A DNA stretch of 64,000 nt from Pseudomonas orientalis (lineage in GTDB: Bacteria > Pseudomonadota > Gammaproteobacteria > Pseudomonadales > Pseudomonadaceae): assembly GCF_001439815.1 (NCBI RefSeq), contig NZ_JYLM01000006.1, positions 186,001 through 250,000 on the forward strand, given 5' to 3'. Both the position numbers and the translations under genes were made by a program. Within the stretch, counting starts at the first letter, position 1. Each line of letters starts with the position of its first letter. The notes below the pieces were generated by a model. The model was not told where the DNA came from. It saw only the letters and a program-made list of their open reading frames with translations, and did no database searches. Positions 18,169-27,400 of the stretch are shown in pieces.

Positions 18169-19971
18169 ATGTCCGAGACGCTGCTCAGTTCCCGCAATCT
18201 GGCTTTCGAGCTGTACGAAGTCCTCGATGCCGAGGGCCTGACCCAGCGCGAGCGGTTTGCCGAGCACACTCGCGAAACCTTCGATGCCGCCATCGGCACG
18301 GCGCGCAGCATCGCCGAAAAGTACTTCGCGCCCCACAACCGCAAGAACGACGAAAACGAACCGCGCTACGAAGACGGCAAGGCGATCCTGATTCCGGAAG
18401 TAAAGCCGGCCGTGGACGCGTTTCTCGAGGCGGGTTTCCTCAATGCCGCGCGCAGTTTCGAAGCCGGTGGCATGCAGTTGCCTACGTTGCTGTCCCAGGC
18501 CTGCTTTGCGCACTTCCAGTCGGCCAACGCCGCGTCCACGTCCTACCCGTTCCTGACCATGGGCGCCGCCAACCTGATTGAAAGTTTCGGCACCGAGGAG
18601 CAGAAACAGCGCTTCCTGCAGCCAATGATCGACGGACGTTTCTTCGGCACCATGGCGCTCACCGAACCGCATGCCGGGTCGTCTTTGTCGGATATTCGTA
18701 CACGCGCAGAGCCTGCGGCTGACGGTACCTATCGCCTGAAGGGCAACAAGATCTTCATTTCCGGCGGCGACCACCCGCTGTCGGAAAACATCGTGCATAT
18801 GGTGCTGGCCAAACTGCCCGACGCACCGGCTGGCGTGAAGGGCATTTCGCTGTTTATCGTGCCCAAATTCTTGGTCAACGATGACGGCAGCCTGGGTGAG
18901 CGCAACGACGTGCTGCTGGCCGGACTGTTTCACAAGATGGGCTGGCGCGGCACCACGTCCACCGCACTTAACTTCGGCGATAACGGCAACTGTGTCGGCT
19001 ACCTGGTGGGCAAACCGCACCAGGGCCTGAGCTGCATGTTCCAGATGATGAACGAAGCCCGCATCGGTGTGGGCATGGGCGCGGTGATGCTCGGTTACGC
19101 GGGCTACCTCTACTCGCTGGAGTACGCGCGCGAACGTCCGCAAGGCCGCCTGCCGGACAGTAAAGACCCGAGCACCGCGCCGGTATCGATCATCCAGCAC
19201 GCCGACATCAAGCGCATGCTGCTGACACAAAAAGCCTATGTGGAAGGCGCCTTCGACCTGGGCCTGTACGCCGCTCGCCTGTTCGACGACACCACCACCC
19301 TGCCGACCGACGACGAACGCAAGCAGGCCCACGAGCTGCTGGACCTGCTGACCCCCATCGTCAAATCCTGGCCGTCGGAGTTCTGCCTCAAGGCCAACGA
19401 ACTGGCGATCCAGATCCTGGGCGGCCACGGCTATACCCGTGAATACCCAGTGGAACAGTACTACCGCGACAACCGCCTGAACCCGATCCACGAAGGCACC
19501 CATGGCATCCAGTCCCTGGATTTGCTCGGGCGCAAACTGGCGCAGAACGGTGGTGCCGGTCTCAAGCAATTGATTCGCCTGATCGCCGAGACAGGCGCCC
19601 GGGCACAGCAATACCCGTCGCTCACCGCCCTAAGGGAACCGCTGGAGCAACTGGTCAATCGCCTGCAAAGCGTCACCCTCGGCCTGCTGACCGATCTTGC
19701 CCAAGGCAAGGTCAACAGCAGCCTGGCGAACTCGGCGCTGTACCTGAAGGTGTTCGGGCACACGGTGATTGGCTGGCGCTGGCTGGAACAGGCGATTCGC
19801 GCCGAAGCAGGGCTGGCCGGGGGCAATGCCGCCGACGTGGCCTTCTATAAAGGCAAGCTCCAGGCCGCCCGGTACTTCCTGACCTGGGAAGTACCAGGCT
19901 GCCATCATGAACTGGCGATTCTGGAGGCACGTGACGATACGTGCCTGGGGATGCAGGATGCGTGGTTTTAA
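18169..19971 (+). CDS. Acyl-CoA dehydrogenase family protein
   Basis: This 600-residue flavoprotein belongs to the large acyl-CoA dehydrogenase group (about 600 residues instead of about 380), which includes FadE-like enzymes and DmdC-type 3-methylmercaptopropionyl-CoA dehydrogenases. Visible signatures are TMALTEPHAGSSLSDIRTRA (FAD and substrate region), the MMNEARIGVGMGAV segment, and ILGGHGYTREYPVEQYYRDNR near the FAD site. It should oxidise an acyl-CoA to the enoyl-CoA and pass electrons to ETF; the substrate cannot be told from sequence. It corresponds in position to PA5020 of PAO1. Its stop codon overlaps the convergent zapA stop by two bases. Confidence 0.9.
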   Translation: MSETLLSSRNLAFELYEVLDAEGLTQRERFAEHTRETFDAAIGTARSIAEKYFAPHNRKNDENEPRYEDGKAILIPEVKPAVDAFLEAGFLNAARSFEAGGMQLPTLLSQACFAHFQSANAASTSYPFLTMGAANLIESFGTEEQKQRFLQPMIDGRFFGTMALTEPHAGSSLSDIRTRAEPAADGTYRLKGNKIFISGGDHPLSENIVHMVLAKLPDAPAGVKGISLFIVPKFLVNDDGSLGERNDVLLAGLFHKMGWRGTTSTALNFGDNGNCVGYLVGKPHQGLSCMFQMMNEARIGVGMGAVMLGYAGYLYSLEYARERPQGRLPDSKDPSTAPVSIIQHADIKRMLLTQKAYVEGAFDLGLYAARLFDDTTTLPTDDERKQAHELLDLLTPIVKSWPSEFCLKANELAIQILGGHGYTREYPVEQYYRDNRLNPIHEGTHGIQSLDLLGRKLAQNGGAGLKQLIRLIAETGARAQQYPSLTALREPLEQLVNRLQSVTLGLLTDLAQGKVNSSLANSALYLKVFGHTVIGWRWLEQAIRAEAGLAGGNAADVAFYKGKLQAARYFLTWEVPGCHHELAILEARDDTCLGMQDAWF

Positions 19972-20258
19972 GGCTGGATCGCCTTGGAAATCACTTCGAC
20001 CGTGGCGCTGACTTGCTCTTGGTAACGGTCGAGTTCCTGTTGGTGAGCCTGCTGCATTTCGATCTGCTCGGCGCACAGGTTCAGCGCGGCCAGTACCAAT
20101 AATTTGTCGCCGATCAGGGTCGGGTACTTTTTCTTGGTGGTGGCCAGGGAGGCCTTGAGCATGGTCACGGCGTGCATCAGGGTCTGGTCTTCCCCGGCCG
20201 GCGCCTTGATCGAGTAATCCTCTCCGAGAATCGAAACGACCTTTATCCCTTCGTTCAT
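19968..20258 (-). CDS. zapA: ZapA-family cell division protein
   Basis: ZapA stabilises and bundles FtsZ filaments at the division site. The 96-residue protein has the family pattern: a short N-terminal globular part (VVSILGEDYSIKAPAGEDQTLMHAVTMLK), a conserved DKLLVLAALNLCAEQI helix and a C-terminal coiled coil. It starts at 20258 inside the stop of the upstream TIGR02449 gene (ATGA overlap), so the two are translationally coupled. The typical proteobacterial zapA locus is followed by 6S RNA and ygfA; neither is here. This may therefore be a second ZapA-like copy, and the symbol is given with that reservation. Confidence 0.8.
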   Translation of the reverse strand: MNEGIKVVSILGEDYSIKAPAGEDQTLMHAVTMLKASLATTKKKYPTLIGDKLLVLAALNLCAEQIEMQQAHQQELDRYQEQVSATVEVISKAIQP

Positions 20259-20485
20259 GCGCTGACAGGCCCTGCGCTCACACGCTCAACCAGTGCCTGG
20301 ATGCGCGCGGCGGTGGCGCCGTGTTTTTCTTCCTGCTCCATCAGGTTCAGTTGCAGGCTGTCGTTTTCGTCCCGTGCGCGGGCAAGTTCGGCCTTGAGGG
20401 ATTCGTTGCTGCCCAGCAGGTCCTGATTCTGCTGTACGAGGTCGCTGACCAGTTGTTCCAGTTGGCTGAGGGATGCTTCTAACAT
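20255..20485 (-). CDS. TIGR02449 family coiled-coil protein
   Basis: This 76-residue protein is almost entirely one predicted coiled coil (LEQLVSDLVQQNQDLLGSNESLKAELARARDENDSLQLNLMEQEEK). It resembles the TIGR02449 family usually found directly upstream of zapA and loosely resembles ZapB. A role with ZapA in division-ring assembly is an inference from the neighbour and the shape; there is no catalytic motif. The start is ATG at 20485 and the stop overlaps zapA by four bases. Confidence 0.8.
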   Translation of the reverse strand: MLEASLSQLEQLVSDLVQQNQDLLGSNESLKAELARARDENDSLQLNLMEQEEKHGATAARIQALVERVSAGPVSA

Positions 20486-20678
20486 TTTGATTTCTCGAGC
20501 TTTTAAAAGGGCGGTGACGATAAAGAAAATTCACCTCGGATGCCAGGGTTATCCCCCGGCGCGCAGCCCGATTTCTAAGGCCCGGGCCGCACTTTCGAGC
20601 CTTAGTGACTGCAATTACCCGATCTGGTTCCTGAATCGCTGCAACCCCCGGTCAGATGCGACAAAAACGCACAGCCCC

Positions 20679-20705
20679 TTAAGACTTTAGTCGTAGGGCC
20701 GATAC
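20679..20705 (+). promoter_or_regulatory. Probable sigma-28 (FliA) promoter of the chemoreceptor gene
   Basis: TTAAGACT, an 11-base spacer and GCCGATAC match the flagellar sigma-28 consensus TAAAGTTT-N11-GCCGATAA, with an almost perfect -10 element and correct spacing. It lies 57 bases before the start of the methyl-accepting chemotaxis gene on the same strand, which puts the receptor in the late flagellar regulon. The rest of the 276-base gap shows no gene. Confidence 0.8.
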
Positions 20706-20761
20706 GCAGTGCACACCCCGTCTCATGGCCGCACGGATCGCGCTTCCTCCAGGACTCCAGC

Positions 20762-22387
20762 ATGTCTCTTCGTAATATGAATATCGCACCGAGGGCCTTC
20801 CTCGGCTTCGCGTTTATCGGCGCCTTGATGTTGTTGCTCGGCGTGTTCGCGCTGAACCAGATGAGCAAGATCCGAGCGGCCACCGAAGACATCACCCTGT
20901 CCAGCGTGCCCAGCATCCGCGCCCTCGACGAATTCACCCAGCTGACGTTGCGCCTGCGTGTGTTGTCGTACCGCTTGCTCACCAACCGCGAGCCGGATGT
21001 GCAGCAAAAGACCCTGGAAGCGTTCGATGTGCGCAACCAGCAGATCCGCACCGCCCAGGGCGTGTATGAAAAGCTGATCGAGAGCAGCGAAGAGCGTTCC
21101 ACCTACAATGAATACGTGCGACTGCTGGCTCAGTATCATCAGATCGAAGAGCGCATGAAGAGCCTGTCCCGGGCCAATCAGGTAGAGGAGTTGCGCACCC
21201 TGCTCAACACCGAACTGCTGACCAACTCCGAGCAGGTCAACGCGGTACTCAACCGCCTGCTGGAAATCAATAACGCCATGGCCCTGGACACCAACCAGCA
21301 GGCCGAAGACCAGTACAACCTGGCCTTCAACATGGTGGTAGGTCTGCTGGTGATCGCCACCGCGCTGACGCTGTTGTTCGCGTGGCTGCTGACCCGCAGC
21401 ATCACCGTGCCGATCTCCCAGGCCCTGGAAGCGGCGGAAGAAGTGGCCGAAGGCAACCTCACGCGTCCAATCAAGGTCGACGGCAACGACGAAGCCGGCC
21501 GCCTGCTCGCCGCCATGGCCAAGATGCAGGACAAATTGCGCGACACCTTGCAACGCATCGCCGGCTCGGCCACGCAACTGGCGTCGGCCGCCGAAGAGCT
21601 CAACGCCGTCACCGACGAAAGCGCGCGCGGCCTGACCCAGCAAAACAACGAAATCGAACAAGCCGCCACCGCCGTCAATGAGATGACCAGCGCGGTCGAG
21701 GAAGTCGCACGCAACGCCGTGAGCACCTCAGAAGCCTCGCGCAACGCCACCACCTCTGCCGGCGACGGGCGTGACCTGGTGCAGGAAACCGTCAGCGCCA
21801 TCGAACGCATGAGCGGCGATGTGCAAGCCACCGCAACCTTGATCGGTGAGCTGGCCAATGAATCGCGCGATATCGGCAAGGTACTGGACGTGATCCGTGG
21901 CCTGGCCGACCAGACCAACCTGCTGGCCCTCAACGCAGCGATCGAAGCGGCGCGGGCCGGTGAGGCCGGGCGTGGTTTTGCCGTGGTGGCGGATGAAGTG
22001 CGCGCATTGGCCCATCGCACCCAGCAGTCCACCAGCGAGATCGAACGCATGATCGGCAGCATCCAGGCCGGCACCGAGCATGCGGTGGATTCGATGCGCA
22101 ACAGCACCGAGCGCGCCGAATCGACGCTGAATATCGCCAAGGGCGCGGGGCTGTCGCTGGACACCATCAATACCGCGATTGTCGAGATCAACGAGCGCAA
22201 CCTGGTGATCGCCAGCGCGGCGGAAGAACAGGCGCAGGTCGCACGGGAAGTCGACCGTAACCTGGTGAACATCCGTGACCTGTCGGTGCAATCGGCGACC
22301 GGCGCCAGCCAGACCAGCGCGGCGAGCAGCGAGCTGTCGCGCCTGGCGGTGGACTTGAATGGCATGGTCGGCCGCTTCCGCCTCTGA
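20762..22387 (+). CDS. Methyl-accepting chemotaxis protein
   Basis: This inner-membrane chemoreceptor has 541 residues. It has a first transmembrane helix (about 12-31), a periplasmic four-helix-bundle ligand domain of about 160 residues, a second helix (191-210), a HAMP domain and a cytoplasmic coiled coil. The coiled coil carries the invariant signalling tip around DQTNLLALNAAIEAARAGE and VVADEVRALAHRT. Methylation-type Glu/Gln pairs flank the tip. No C-terminal CheR-tethering pentapeptide is seen; the protein ends GRFRL. The ligand cannot be inferred. A sigma-28 promoter precedes it. Confidence 0.93.
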   Translation: MSLRNMNIAPRAFLGFAFIGALMLLLGVFALNQMSKIRAATEDITLSSVPSIRALDEFTQLTLRLRVLSYRLLTNREPDVQQKTLEAFDVRNQQIRTAQGVYEKLIESSEERSTYNEYVRLLAQYHQIEERMKSLSRANQVEELRTLLNTELLTNSEQVNAVLNRLLEINNAMALDTNQQAEDQYNLAFNMVVGLLVIATALTLLFAWLLTRSITVPISQALEAAEEVAEGNLTRPIKVDGNDEAGRLLAAMAKMQDKLRDTLQRIAGSATQLASAAEELNAVTDESARGLTQQNNEIEQAATAVNEMTSAVEEVARNAVSTSEASRNATTSAGDGRDLVQETVSAIERMSGDVQATATLIGELANESRDIGKVLDVIRGLADQTNLLALNAAIEAARAGEAGRGFAVVADEVRALAHRTQQSTSEIERMIGSIQAGTEHAVDSMRNSTERAESTLNIAKGAGLSLDTINTAIVEINERNLVIASAAEEQAQVAREVDRNLVNIRDLSVQSATGASQTSAASSELSRLAVDLNGMVGRFRL

Positions 22388-22409
22388 CTGACCACACTGG
22401 CTTAAAAAA

Positions 22410-22563
22410 TGTGGGAGGGGGCCTGCCCTGATGCCAGTCTGTAGGAGCGAGCTTGCTCGTGAAAAACGTCAACGATAACGCGTGCTTCCTGACTGAACGC
22501 GGCGCCTGTGAGTTTTTCGCGAGCAAGCTCGCTCCTACAAAAAGCCTTGCCCCCTCTCACATT
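22410..22563. repeat. Nested repeat: one REPIN inside another
   Basis: The outer element consists of half-sites TGTGGGAGGGGGCCTGCCC (about 22410-22429) and the complementary GCCTTGCCCCCTCTCACA (about 22543-22560). Inserted between them is a complete element of a second family, from GTAGGAGCGAGCTTGCTCG at 22441 to CGAGCAAGCTCGCTCCTAC at 22538. The inner element contains the spacer AACGTCAACGATAACGCG that is also seen in the chimeric repeat at 40478-40577. Confidence 0.88.
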
Positions 22564-22684
22564 TGGTTTTGCAAGAATCAGAAAAAGCTTTTTGACAGCA
22601 CGGCAATTCAACAGGTTAGAATCCCTGGCACGCAGACTGCATGGTCAGTTTGCGCCCTGTCTTTCATGCTCTGGAGTACTGCCT

Positions 22685-24427
22685 TTGAATGCGACGACCA
22701 TCAACAGCCTGTTCTTGATCGGCGCGTTGCTGGTGAGTGCGAGCATTCTGGTGAGTTCTCTTTCGTCGCGCTTAGGGATTCCGATCCTGGTGATCATCCT
22801 GGCCGTGGGCATGCTCGCCGGCGTCGATGGCGGCGGCATCATCTTCGATAACTACCCGACCGCCTACCTGGTGGGCAACCTGGCGCTGGCCGTGATCCTG
22901 CTCGACGGCGGCTTGCGCACACGGGTGGCGAGTTTCCGCGTGGCGCTCTGGCCGGCCTTGTCCCTGGCCACGGTGGGGGTGCTGATCACCACCGGCCTCA
23001 CCGGCATGGCGGCGGCCTGGCTGTTCGATCTCAATATCATCCAGGGCTTGCTGATCGGCGCCATTGTCGGCTCCACGGACGCCGCGGCGGTGTTCTCGCT
23101 GCTGGGCGGCAAGGGCCTGAACGAACGGGTCAGCGCCAGCCTGGAAATCGAATCGGGCAGCAACGACCCGATGGCGGTGTTCCTTACCGTGACCCTGATC
23201 GACATGCTCGCCAGCGGCCAGACCGGCCTGCATTGGAGCCTGCTGACCCACCTGATCCGCGAATTCGGCATCGGCGGCCTGGTCGGCCTGGGCGGCGGCT
23301 GGCTGATGCTGCAAATGGTCAACCGCATCAACCTGGCCAACGGCCTGTACCCGATCCTGGTGATCGCCGGCGGCCTGTTTGTGTTCGCCCTGACCAACGC
23401 CCTGCACGGCAGCGGCTTTCTCGCCGTGTACCTGTGCGGCCTGGTAATCGGCAACCGCCCGGTGCGCAGCCGCCACGGCATCCTGCATATGCTCGACGGC
23501 ATGGCCTGGCTGGCGCAGATCGGCATGTTCCTGGTGCTGGGCCTGCTGGTCACGCCCCATGACCTGCTGCCCATCGCCCTGCCCGCCCTGGGCCTGGCGC
23601 TGTGGATGATCCTGTTTGCGCGGCCTCTTTCGGTGATGGTTGGCCTGCTGCCGTTCAAGGCCTTCCACGGCCGCGAAAAAGCCTTTATCGCGTGGGTCGG
23701 CCTGCGCGGCGCGGTGCCGATCATTCTTGCGGTGTTCCCACTGATGGCCGGCCTGCCCCATGCGCAGCTGTACTTCAACCTGGCGTTCTTTATCGTACTG
23801 GTCTCGCTATTGGTGCAGGGCACCAGCCTGCCGTGGGTGGCCAAGTTGCTCAAGGTCACCGTACCGCCGGACCCGGCGCCGATTTCCCGCGCCGCCCTGG
23901 AAGTGCACGTCACCAGTGAATGGGAGCTGTTCGTCTACCGCCTGGGCGCGGAAAAATGGTGCATCGGCGCCGCCCTGCGCGAGCTGAAAATGCCCGAGGG
24001 CACGCGGATCGCCGCACTGTTCCGTGGTCAGCAACTGCTCCATCCGTCGGGTAGTACGGTGCTGGAAGTCGATGATCTGCTCTGCGTCATCGGCCATGAA
24101 CACAACCTGCCGGCCCTCGGCAAACTGTTCAGCCAGGCACCGCAACGCGGCCTCGACCTGCGCTTCTTCGGCGACTTCGTACTGGAAGGCGACGCCCAGC
24201 TGGGCGCGGTGTCGGCGTTGTACGGGCTCAAGCTCGAGGGTATCGACCCGGACATGCCGTTGAGCCGCTTCATCACCCAGAAAGTCGGCGGCGCGCCGGT
24301 GGTGGGCGACCAGGTGGAGTGGAACAACACCATCTGGACCGTCGCGGTCATGGACGGGAACAAGATCGGCAAAGTCGGCGTCAGATTCCCCGAAGGAAGT
24401 CGCCCGGGCCCCGGGCTCTTCCTCTAA
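22685..24427 (+). CDS. nhaP2: Potassium/proton antiporter, NhaP2/CvrA type
   Basis: This CPA1-family antiporter exchanges cytoplasmic potassium (or sodium) for protons and helps control ion content and osmotic adaptation. About 12 membrane segments fill residues 1-400, including the conserved GSTDAAAVFSLL and ESGSNDPMAVFLT ion-binding motifs. The cytoplasmic tail has a TrkA-C-like domain (ALRELKMPEGTRIAALFRG) and a CorC/HlyC-like end. I chose the TTG at 22685 (NATTINSLFLIG...), preceded by GGAG at eight bases, which gives 580 residues. The open frame reaches back to 22508 only because it reads through the nested repeat. It matches PA5021 by position. Confidence 0.88.
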   Translation: MNATTINSLFLIGALLVSASILVSSLSSRLGIPILVIILAVGMLAGVDGGGIIFDNYPTAYLVGNLALAVILLDGGLRTRVASFRVALWPALSLATVGVLITTGLTGMAAAWLFDLNIIQGLLIGAIVGSTDAAAVFSLLGGKGLNERVSASLEIESGSNDPMAVFLTVTLIDMLASGQTGLHWSLLTHLIREFGIGGLVGLGGGWLMLQMVNRINLANGLYPILVIAGGLFVFALTNALHGSGFLAVYLCGLVIGNRPVRSRHGILHMLDGMAWLAQIGMFLVLGLLVTPHDLLPIALPALGLALWMILFARPLSVMVGLLPFKAFHGREKAFIAWVGLRGAVPIILAVFPLMAGLPHAQLYFNLAFFIVLVSLLVQGTSLPWVAKLLKVTVPPDPAPISRAALEVHVTSEWELFVYRLGAEKWCIGAALRELKMPEGTRIAALFRGQQLLHPSGSTVLEVDDLLCVIGHEHNLPALGKLFSQAPQRGLDLRFFGDFVLEGDAQLGAVSALYGLKLEGIDPDMPLSRFITQKVGGAPVVGDQVEWNNTIWTVAVMDGNKIGKVGVRFPEGSRPGPGLFL

Positions 24428-24476
24428 ACTGCGGGGCGACAACGCCCCGATTCTTCACCTTGCTCGACCGGTCTCT

Positions 24477-27400
24477 ATGCCAACCCTGCGCACTTTTCTC
24501 GTTACTGCCCTGCTGGGCCTGACCCTTTGTGTCGGCACCGTCCACGCCGCCGACCCGCCCAGCGCCGACGCTGTCCAGCAAAGCCTGGACAAACTGCCCG
24601 ACCGCAAGCTGCCCGACGCCGACATGAAGGCGTTGCAGGGCATCCTGCAACAGACCCTGACGTACCTGGCCAACAAGCAGGATTACGAGCAGCGCCTGGC
24701 CGATCTCAAACGCCAGCTTGAGGACGCGCCGCGCCAGACTGTCGAAAACCAGCGCGAGCTGACCCGGCTCAAGGCCACCAAAATCGTCCCGGTGGCCCAA
24801 CGCTACGCCAGTCTGCCCGTGCCGCAGCTTGAGCAATTGCTGGTGCAGCGCAGCACCCAGCAAGGCGACCTGCAAAAAGAGCTGGCCGATGCCAACAGCC
24901 TGACCATCGCCGCCCAGACCCGGCCCGAGCGCGCCCAGACCGAAATCAGCAGCAGCCAGACGCGCATCCAGCAAATCAATGCGACCCTCAAGACCGGCAA
25001 AGACAACGGCAAAGCCCTCAACGCCGACCAGCGCAACCAGCTCAACGCCGAACTCGCCGCCCTGAATGCGCTGATCCCCCTGCGCCGCCAGGAACTGGCC
25101 GGCAACAGCCAACTGCAAGACCTGGGCAACAGCCAGCACGACCTGATCCAGGAAAAAACCGCGCGCCTGGAGCAGGAAATCCAGGATCTGCAAACCCTGA
25201 TCAACCAGAAACGCCTGGCCCAGTCCCAACAGACGGTGACCCAACAGTCCATCGAAGCGCAGAAAGCCGGCGGCAGCAGCCTGCTGGCCACGGAAAGCGC
25301 GGCCAACCTGAAGCTCTCCGACTACCTGCTCAAAAGCACAGACCGCCTCAACGACCTGACCCAGAAAAACCTGCAGACCAAGCAGCAACTGGACACCGTC
25401 ACCCAGAGTGATTCGGCGCTGGACGAGCAGATCAACGTGCTCAAGGGCAGCCTGCTGCTGTCCAAGATCCTCTACAAACAGAAACAGGCGCTGCCGCGTC
25501 TGACCGTCGACCGAGATCTTGCCGACGACATCGCCAACATTCGCCTGTACCAGTTCGAGGTCAACCAGCAGCGCGAGCTGATCAGCTCCCCCAGCGCTTA
25601 TGTGGATAACCTGCTGGCCAACCAGCCGCCGGACGACGTCACCCCGCAGTTGCGCCGCACCCTGCTGGAGCTGGCGATTACCCGCAGCGACCTGCTGGAG
25701 CGCCTGAGCCGTGAATTGAGCGCGCTGCTCAACGAATCCATCACCCTGCAACTGAACCAGAAACAACTGCTCAGCACCGCGACCACCCTGCGCGCCACGC
25801 TCGATGAGCAGATGTTCTGGATTCCGAGCAACAAACCGCTGGACACCGAGTGGCTGGAAACCGTACCGGCGCACCTGAGCAAGCAAATCACCACCCTGCC
25901 CTGGGCCTCCAGCGTCAGCGAACTGTATGACGGCCTGACCCAGCGCCCGCTGCTGTTCCTGCCGCTGCTGCTGTTGATCGGCGCGCTGCTGTGGCGGCGC
26001 AAGGCGCTGTATCAGCGCCTCAATAAAGTCCATCTGGACATCGGCCACTTCAAGCGCGACAGCCAGTGGCACACGCCGCAGGCGATCCTGATCAATATCC
26101 TGCTGGCGATGCCGGTGTCCCTGGGCCTGGCGCTGTGCGGCTATGCACTGCAGATCGACGCCCGTGGGCAAAACGCCAACCTGGGTTCGGCCCTGCTGCA
26201 GATCGCCCAGGCCTGGCTGGTGTTCTACACCGCCTACCGCATCCTGGCGCCCGGCGGCGTGGCCGAGCTGCACTTTCGCTGGGAAAAACCCCAGGTCGAG
26301 TTCCTGCAGGGCTGGGTGCGCAAGCTCGGGCTGGTGGTACTGGCCTTGGTGGCCGTGGTTGCCATTGCCGAGCACCAACCGGCGGCACTCGCCGAAGACG
26401 TGCTGGGCATCGCCGTGGTCCTTACCTGCTACGCCCTGATGGCGTGGTTGCTCAGTCGCCTGCTGCTCAACAGCCCCACCCATGAAAAAGCCTCGCTGTT
26501 TCGCAAGACGATCGGGCTGGTCTTCACCGCCCTGCCCGTCGCACTGTTTATTGCCGTGTGCTTTGGCTACTACTACACCGCCCTGAAACTCAGCGACCGC
26601 TTGATCAACACCCTGTACCTGCTGATGTTCTGGCTGGTGATCGAAGCCACCTTCGTGCGCTGGCTGAGCGTCGCCGCACGGCGCCTGGCCTATGCTCGCG
26701 CCCTGGCCAAACGCCAGGCCGCCAAGGACGCTGGTGAAGGCGAAGCCGTGGTGGAAGAGCCGACACTGGACATCGAAAAGGTCAACGAACAATCCTTGCG
26801 CCTGATCCGCCTGGCCCTGCTCGGCGGGTTTATTGCGGCCCTGTACTGGGTATGGTCGGACCTGATCTCGGTATTTTCCTACCTGGATAACGTCACGCTG
26901 TACGAATACACCAGCGGCACGGGTGCGAATATCAGCATGGTGCCCATCAGCATCGGCGACCTGCTCGGCGCATCGATCATCATCGGCATCACCTTCGCCC
27001 TGGCGCGCAACCTGCCCGGCCTGCTGGAAGTCCTGGTGCTGTCCAAGCTGGACCTGGCCCAGGGCAGCGCCTACGCCACCACCACCTTGCTGTCCTATAT
27101 CATCGCCGGCGTAGGGTTCGTCACCACGCTGTCCACCCTGGGCGTGAGCTGGGACAAGCTGCAATGGCTGGTCGCGGCGCTGTCGGTGGGCCTGGGCTTC
27201 GGCATGCAGGAGATCTTTGCCAACTTCATCTCCGGCATCATGATCCTGTTCGAGCGCCCGGTGCGTATCGGCGACACCATCACCATCGGCAACCTGTCCG
27301 GCACGGTGAGCAAGATCCGCATTCGCGCCACCACCATCACCGACTTTGACAACAAAGACATCATCGTCCCGAACAAGACCTTCATCACCGGACAGCTGAT

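Noticed and set aside
20486..20761. Possible 6S RNA next to zapA
   Set aside because: The expected position is downstream of zapA, where a coding gene overlaps it; the upstream gap shows only short accidental similarity and no convincing long closed stem.
22508..22684. N-terminal extension of the antiporter
   Set aside because: These codons read through the nested repeat and an intergenic stretch; a TTG start with a good ribosome site follows and gives the usual length.
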